Shown here: positions 58,911-64,000 of the stretch, one piece after another
Numbering within the stretch: the stretch's first letter is position 1
Layout of the letters: every line of letters begins with the position of its first letter
Assembly: GCA_963776055.1 (NCBI GenBank)
Contig: CAVZLD010000016.1
Span: 407,891-471,890 of the forward strand
Origin: CAVZLD01 sp963776055
GTDB taxonomy: Bacteria; Planctomycetota; Planctomycetia; Pirellulales; Pirellulaceae
Direction of reading: 5' to 3'
DNA: 64,000 bases
Program-made: the position numbers and the translations under genes
Notes under the pieces: generated by a model
The model's input: the letters and a program-made list of their open reading frames with translations, nothing else
What the model was told of the DNA's origin: nothing
Databases searched by the model: none

Positions 58911-60218
58911 TCAACCGGTCTCGACCTTGCCAACTAGTGGCTTCCGTACCAGCTTCTCCAACTCGCAGACCTCCACCGCCATCCTTTCCGACCAAGGCCA
59001 GAGGTCCGTCGCTCGTTGTTGTTCGGCACGACGCATGTTGGAAGCCAAGGTTTCATCCCTGAAATCCGGCTGAGATTCTCTGCCATTCCAACCGCATCGT
59101 TTTTTCGGCCAGCAACTCGCATTGACCTCGTGCTCAAGCAGATCGGCCGTCGAGGATCCTTCACGGATACAACCGGGAGACTTCGCGCAGATCGCCTCGT
59201 AGAGAGGATTACACCGGTTCGTCACATCGTTGGTGATCATAAACACGTCGGCCAGTGATAAGTCTGCCAAATGACGCTGTGGGCGACTGCCCCCAGCCAG
59301 ATGACTTCGTCTTGGACACTCAACTCCGCTGCGAGCGAACGCAGTGCATTCTCCTCCGGGCCAGAACCGCCACAAGCAGTTGGCATATCGAACCCACGGC
59401 GTCTTGTGCGCTCGGTGCAGAGCGTGGAATCATTCGATCAATTCGCTTCCAGTACGAAAGCCGGGCGAACACGTGACCACCCACTTTGCGTCCGGACGCA
59501 GTCCAAGACGGGAAAATGAAGCGACCAAGCGTCGCCACGACTGGTGACCGGTGGCTTCTCGGGTAGGTCAACACCGTTCTGCCAAAACCGAAATTTGGAG
59601 AGGTCGATCCGCAACCGCTTGGCCACTTCGTCGCCTCGAGTGCCGTCGTTGGCGCAGATGAGCAGCGAATGAGGTACCAGGTAACCTGCCGCCGCCGTCG
59701 GGTATCGCAAGGGCGACAAGCGGCTTGTTCATCAATCCGCGAGAAACGTCCCATACAGGCGAGTGACGTTGGGGATTCGAATGTAAGTCCAGAAGCCAAC
59801 CCGCCAGGGCCGCAAACTGGTTGGGGCGTAGACGAGATCGAAAGGCTGTTTCTGCGCCCACCGCACACGAATGGCTAACGGTACTCGAGGCTACTGGTCA
59901 GCAGCATATACATCAGCAGGTTGAGCGTCCATCGCAGAGGGTAGAACGGTTCCTTGCCACCGCTGAGACGCCGAGCCACGCGTACGCAAAGCGAGGAACG
60001 GCCGTACCCAGAGCAGCGAGCGACGGCGATATTCCAGGGGGCGTGCGGGTCAATTGTACTTCTGTGGGAATATCCTTGAAGAGGTTAAACTTCGGCAGGA
60101 TGAGCATGACATGATGCCCGCCCGATACATGGCCCCGCAAGGTCTCCTGGAGCGACGGCATACCACCTTTGCCGTCTAACGACCAGACGGGCAGAGCGGA
60201 AAGGTGGAGGATATGCAT
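58911..60218 (-). pseudogene. Family 4 glycosyltransferase, heavily frame-broken
   Basis: About 430 codons spread over at least five frame segments. N-terminus MHILHLSALPVWSLDGKGGM and GGHHVMLILPKFNLFKDIP (60218); middle YLVPHSLLICANDGTRGDEV with RIDLSKFRFWQNGVDLPEK (donor-site N-G-V/D pattern) and RLSYWKRIDRMI; C-terminal ADVFMITNDVTNRCNPLYEAICAK, the E-containing donor motif. The order and spacing fit a GT4 enzyme. The density of breaks exceeds its neighbours, so loss of function is possible. It stands between a coupled hypothetical gene and the O-antigen ligase gene. Confidence 0.65.
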
Positions 60219-60224
60219 GCTCGA

Positions 60225-60501
60225 TCATATCAATTCGACGGAGCCTCGGAGGTGGATCGCCGCGCCAACCAAGGCGTGTGACACCACGATACGCCCGCGC
60301 AAATCTCCGCAAATTGCTGCGCCATCTCCACGAAGGTATTGGTTCATTGTCCATATGGACGACTTCCCCAACATCGCCGGGTCCGGGAAACCTGAGCGGT
60401 GCAAACGACGGCAGTTCATCGATCGGTATCCCGGGAGGCCGGCACTCCTCCGGGCGAACAAGGTAACTGTGCCCTTCGGGCGTCTCGACCCTGATTGTCA
60501 T
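60225..60501 (-). CDS. Hypothetical protein coupled to the deacetylase gene
   Basis: I do not recognise this gene. Its start MTIRVETPEGHSYLVRPEEC (60501) overlaps the deacetylase stop as ATGA, a sign of a real coupled gene. The text EECRPPGIPIDELPSFAPLR and GDVGEVVHMDNEPIPSWRW looks like a small soluble protein. The starting frame stays open to 60085; a frame ending at 60225 (VSHALVGAAIHLRGSVELI) would stop neatly before the glycosyltransferase start at 60218, so an indel near 60300 is suspected. Confidence 0.45.
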
Positions 60502-61815
60502 GTCGTGCGGTGGGGGTGACTCCCGATCGACAAGACAGGAGATTCGTGCGATGTAATCTCAAATTGGCATTCAATGCGACTGCTAGTGCGACGACGCCAC
60601 CAGGTAATGTACGGTGACAACTGCCAGCCCTTCACGTCAGATTTGCCGAGTGCGGTTTCACAAATAAACCGTACGAGCTCGGGCGTCGTTCCCATGCGGC
60701 CGGGGATGTCTGGATGCCCGTACAGAAACATTGGCTCCCCGGCGTCGTGCTTCTTCTTGATCAGATTGGCAAAGAACTGCCGCGTGGTGGGTGAATCCAA
60801 GGGGATGTCAAACCGCGGAAACCTGTCCCCTAGGCAGTGAAACGGAACCTCTGTTACTTCACCGATCCGACCATCGACCACCGGCTGGTAGGGAATTCCA
60901 TCATGGTTAATGCCGAAGCATGACGAATGATACCCTCGTTCTTCCAATGATCGGTACAGCGTAGGTTGCCAAAAATAGGCCGGGGCGACGAACCCACGCG
61001 GCATATAGCACGCCGACGAAAGCACTTTCTCCGCTCGTGCAAGAGATATCCTGTTGGTCATCTTGTCCGGAAAGACAATGTGCCAATGATTGTGACTTCC
61101 AACCTCGAGTCCATCTGCGGCGGCGTTGCGGATGAGATCTTTCTTGTGCAAGTATCGGCTGGTGCAGAAGAATATCAAGCTGAACTGGCCGAGGCGAATG
61201 GACGCACCGTGTCCAGCCAGCTTCTGAGGTTGTCGTCTTGGCCCACCATCCGCGTCACCTCGGAAACAAAACACAGATCGGCTTCGCCGTGGCAAATACC
61301 ACTTGGTGTGGAACCGCAGGTTTTGGCGGAAGAATGCTTGTCTGATGACATCGACGATCACTCGCCGCACATTCTTCTTGGCGACAGCGGCCATGTGCTC
61401 GAATACCGTTTCCCCATCGCCGATGTTCAAAAAGCGTGCTCTCGCCGCGAATCGGTCCAGAGTTGCCGCAGGCTAAACGGCAGTTCGAACACGCCACCTT
61501 GTCCAAGGCTTCCGCACATGATTGAAAGCCGCTCGGACATCCCAGCATCTGCAAGTCCGCAGAAGTCATGTTGGTCATACGGAATGTCCGAATATCGCCG
61601 CTCGCGAAGGATCGAGGCCTCCAATAGGCCGATCTCATAAACCGCCGATGCTCCCTCACAGACGTAATCACGACAACGTGAGAGTGTCGCTGGATCAGTT
61701 TGGGCGTTAATGACGATTACTTCTGCTTCCGGCCGTGGTAAGCCTTCGTCAAGGAATGTCCAGGTGATTCCTTCCGCATCTAGTAGACTGCTCCAGGCAG
61801 AATCCGCCGTGGCAA
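60498..61815 (-). CDS. Polysaccharide deacetylase with extra N-terminal domain (5' frame uncertain)
   Basis: About 438 codons. The C-terminal 310 residues are a NodB-like deacetylase: VFCFRGDADGGPRR (metal Asp pair), GLEVGSHNHWHIVFPDK (HxxxH), RGFVAPAYFWQPTLYRSLEE and PMFLYGHPDIPGRMG. The N-terminal about 130 residues (GITWTFLDEGLPRPEAEVIV; CRDYVCEGASAVYEIGLLEA; GGVFELPFSLRQLW) form a separate domain resembling a glutamine-amidotransferase-like flavodoxin fold. A break near 61430 separates the two. No start codon is visible right after the GNAT stop, so the 5' boundary is approximate. The 3' end is coupled to the next gene. Confidence 0.65.
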
Positions 61816-61817
61816 GT

Positions 61818-62570
61818 CTAACTCACAGCGGCCTCCAAGAGGTTTCCGGGCCCGAGTTCATGATATCGATCTACTGTCATGTGCGGCAGATTGACTCGAA
61901 ATAGGTTTTGCCAGTTGTTGCTTGAACTCTTCTGCGAACGGGCCCAATGTCGGCCGAGGCATCGTCCCACTTCCAAAAGTTGCGCAGGCACCATATCCAA
62001 GCATTTCGTGTAGTCTGAATCCCAGGCCTCATTCGACAACTCGACGAATACCCAAATCCGCTTGACACCGCGGATCGCAGCCACCTGTTCGGCGTAACGT
62101 GCCGCCGCTGTTGCTAATCCGCGGTTGCGGACGATTCTAACACAAAAAGGCGACGGTGACAAATGACTTCCTCATTTACTTGATCGCCCAGAAATAACTG
62201 CAATAGATGATCCTGGGTCGAAAGCCACGAAATACACGCGATGGTCTCTCCGTCTTTGGTCGCCACTCCCAACAACGCATGATCTCCCGAAGAAAGACTC
62301 TCGGTAAGAGTCTTCTCGGCATCATCACCGTACAGATGGCCAAGCTGCTGGGAAATCTGGGCAACGTCTCGGCAATTCCGCCTCTCGAAACACAGCATCG
62401 GCGTGCATCGCGTTTTGTTTAGACCACTCGATCTCCTTGGACATTGCAAGGTATCGTTGTCGTCGCCAAGTCTCACGCGAGTACTTTCGTAGCCACCAAG
62501 ACATCCGCCGTGTCAGTCCATTCGCACCGTCTTCGCGATAGCAGGATAATACCTTTGTACACCAGCCCAT
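61818..62570 (-). CDS. GNAT-family acetyltransferase of the polysaccharide locus (frameshifts)
   Basis: About 251 codons. The start MGWCTKVLSCYREDGANGLT (62570) overlaps the ATP-grasp stop as TGATG. The N-terminal basic region SWWLRKYSRETWRRQRYLAM leads to RDVAQISQQLGHLYGDDAEK and HALLGVATKDGETIACISWL (beta-strands of the GNAT fold). Then, after a break near 62130, VRNRGLATAAARYAEQVAAI carries the acetyl-CoA-binding (R/Q)xxG(L/I)A pattern. The rest (RIWVFVELSNEAWDSDYTK) completes the fold. Breaks near 62390 and 62130 suggest indels. It probably acetylates an amino sugar of the polymer. Confidence 0.6.
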
Positions 62571-63790
62571 CAGGTATCTCCTGCCGGACTCGATCCACGC
62601 CCCGACACGGCAGACGCCACCTTCACTACCTTTCGGAAGGTCCGTCGGGTCTGAGCGTGGAGCCACGGCAGAGGATCCGCAAACGACCAGACGGCCCACC
62701 GCCGAGGCGGACGAATTGACCACAGCCAGGTAGCGAATCGCAGCTTGCCCTCAGCCCGATATTGTGAGGCCGCGGCCTTGTCCGCCGACCACCGAACCCA
62801 TTTGTATCTTCTTTTCGTACGTCTTATCTCTGGCAGCGACGCACCGATCATATCGCAATAGGCGACATAGGGAATTGGGACACCGTTGATATCAGCGATC
62901 GCACTCTGCCAATCCGTCCGTCCAACAGTCGGCTCGACCATCACGAATCGGCCGGAGAGCGGGTCTTTCTTGTATTCCATCGAGCAAAGTCCACGAAACC
63001 CGAGGCAGTGAAAAACCTTGTGCTCAGGCTCTCAAGTTCCGGGAATCTGTCGGTTCACAAGAGGCGGTACCGCCGCATAACGGAGGCCATTGCCGAATCT
63101 TACGTCCGCAGAAAGAGACTAGCGGCTGCGACTGCTGATTGTAATACTGTAGGCAAAAATGCACGTCGCCGTCCTCACCAGCAATCCACTCTTGGATGAT
63201 TGCTCTAGTGCTGCGTGGGCGAACGACATATACGCCTTGTTCAACTCGGCTGCATCGTCTACCCGGAATGCCTTTTGGCGTGCGGCTTTTGCGAACTCAG
63301 CTGACCGGAACTCTGGTTTGACGATGCATGGAAATGACAGTTGTGCTGCAACTTCGTCGATTTGTGATGGGTGGCTCAAGCAGACTGATCTGGGTACGGG
63401 AAACTGCAGTTTCTCCGCCAAAGTGGCAAAGCCAAACTTACTCATTGAGCTGCGTACAATATCCGGCCCGGGCATCCCAACACGATAATACGGCTGGATT
63501 TTTATCAAGGCGATCGGCGATTGCCAGGACCGTTCCGTCCGTGATGGGGAATAGCACTGGACGGGAGCGTTGCTCACCAACTCGCGGTGGATCAACTCCG
63601 TAACTAATCCCTCATCTCCCCCCTTGTAATGCCAGATCTCTTTGACGTAGCGGCTATTGACGCCGGGAAGTGTGCTTCCGTCGGACAACCCGATCACTCT
63701 CACGCCGCGGCGTCCAAGCACACGAGCCACACCTAGACCGTTGACGCTCAGCGTGAGTACGAGTGCGGGGATGTCATGTTGTTGACTCAC
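62570..63790 (-). CDS. ATP-grasp ligase, second paralogue of the locus (frameshifts)
   Basis: About 406 codons. It starts at GTG 63790 (reads SQQHDIPALVLTLSVNGLGV), overlapping the upstream stop as GTGA. The N-terminal Rossmann-like part (RVIGLSDGSTLPGVNSRYV) is followed by ATP-grasp text FPVPRSVCLSHPSQIDEVAA and LSFPCIVKPEFRS (ATP-binding Lys). After breaks near 63530, 63190 and 63010 it reads MEYKKDPLSGRFVMVEPTVG (E-containing metal site) and GVPIPYVAYCDMIG. It is paralogous in layout to 48702-49965. It sits in a coupled chain with the GNAT, deacetylase and glycosyltransferase genes, so it probably makes an amide or ester decoration. Confidence 0.65.
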
Positions 63791-64000
63791 TGATTAAACT
63801 GCCTCTGAGTGCTGCTTGGGAAATACCTCTCCAGCCACTCGAACAGCACCGTAAACGCAGGATTGAATACGCAAACGCCTAATCCCGACGGAGACGGCTT
63901 ATCACGATGCTCCAGTATCCGTGGAGCGGCACGAGAGTTGTCGAAAAGCCAGTTATTTCCGAGGAAGTGCTGTCGAGTGTTTCGGATCACGTTCGCACGA
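63787..64000 (-). CDS. 3' end of an unrecognised gene, cut by window edge
   Basis: At least 70 C-terminal residues, open to the window edge: RNTRQHFLGNNWLFDNSRAA, SGLGVCVFNPAFTVLFEWLE and RYFPSSTQRQFNQ. No family recognised. Its stop overlaps the ATP-grasp start, so it is the upstream member of the same coupled operon. Confidence 0.5.
   Translation of the reverse strand, partial: RANVIRNTRQHFLGNNWLFDNSRAAPRILEHRDKPSPSGLGVCVFNPAFTVLFEWLERYFPSSTQRQFNQ

Noticed and set aside
30181..64000. Exosortase/PEP-CTERM sorting system, suggested by the FemAB, deacetylase and VanZ genes
   Set aside because: No exosortase-like Cys/Arg/His membrane protein and no PEP-CTERM tail could be found in the window.

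Overview
The window looks like chromosomal DNA of a planctomycete, most like the Pirellula/Rhodopirellula side of the phylum. This is inferred from gene content: alternative complex III genes, a formylglycine-type sulfatase with HEAT repeats, a secreted DUF6807/PmoA-like protein, a secreted FG-GAP/VCBS protein, CsrA, an Lhr-type helicase, and large intergenic spaces full of short palindromic repeats. Composition is moderately GC-rich. Reading frames break far more often than normal. In nearly every broken gene the conserved protein simply continues in a neighbouring frame, so many breaks are probably single-base indels of the assembly rather than true gene death. Breaks are stated in each entry.

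Layout. 1-2.5 kb: actA-actB respiratory genes (minus strand). 3.5-4.2 kb: a broken aquaporin/glycerol channel, followed by a 117-bp MITE-like palindrome. 4.5-12.1 kb: an ArsR regulator, a CNNM/CorC-type membrane protein, feoB, a membrane-anchored DtxR-FeoA-FeoA fusion, and a SulP transporter with STAS and a beta-carbonic-anhydrase-like domain whose zinc cysteines are gone. 12.8-21.5 kb: zinc ribbon, DUF6807, VCBS, HEAT, lipoprotein, DUF202 and sulfatase genes separated by repeat-rich spacers. 21.9-27.1 kb: Lhr-like helicase and csrA with a readable promoter. 27.7-30 kb: a secreted glycosidase-like protein.

30-64 kb is an exopolysaccharide/capsule locus: a UbiA-type prenyltransferase with a HAD partner, a hydrolase, FemAB-like GNAT, CapA, O-acyltransferases (one tandemly duplicated, one apparently continuous with a VanZ-type membrane domain), a PaaK/CapK-like adenylating enzyme, two polysaccharide deacetylases, two ATP-grasp enzymes, a DUF218 protein, three GT4 glycosyltransferases, an O-antigen ligase/polymerase and a GNAT acetyltransferase. 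Many neighbours overlap by ATGA, GTGA or TGATG, which indicates translational coupling.

The most unusual feature is a dispersed family of nested palindromes (core arms GGTCTCCTGACC and GACCGCAGGTCTCC), present in about 14 places from 27 to 59 kb and densest at 41-59 kb. Two almost identical REP-associated tyrosine transposase (RAYT) genes, 2 kb apart, each sit between such palindromes. Two decayed insertion sequences (IS4-like and IS3-like) are each inserted inside a palindrome. Two palindrome copies are bracketed by direct duplications of neighbouring gene ends. Together this looks like a RAYT/REP (REPtron) system remodelling a polysaccharide locus.
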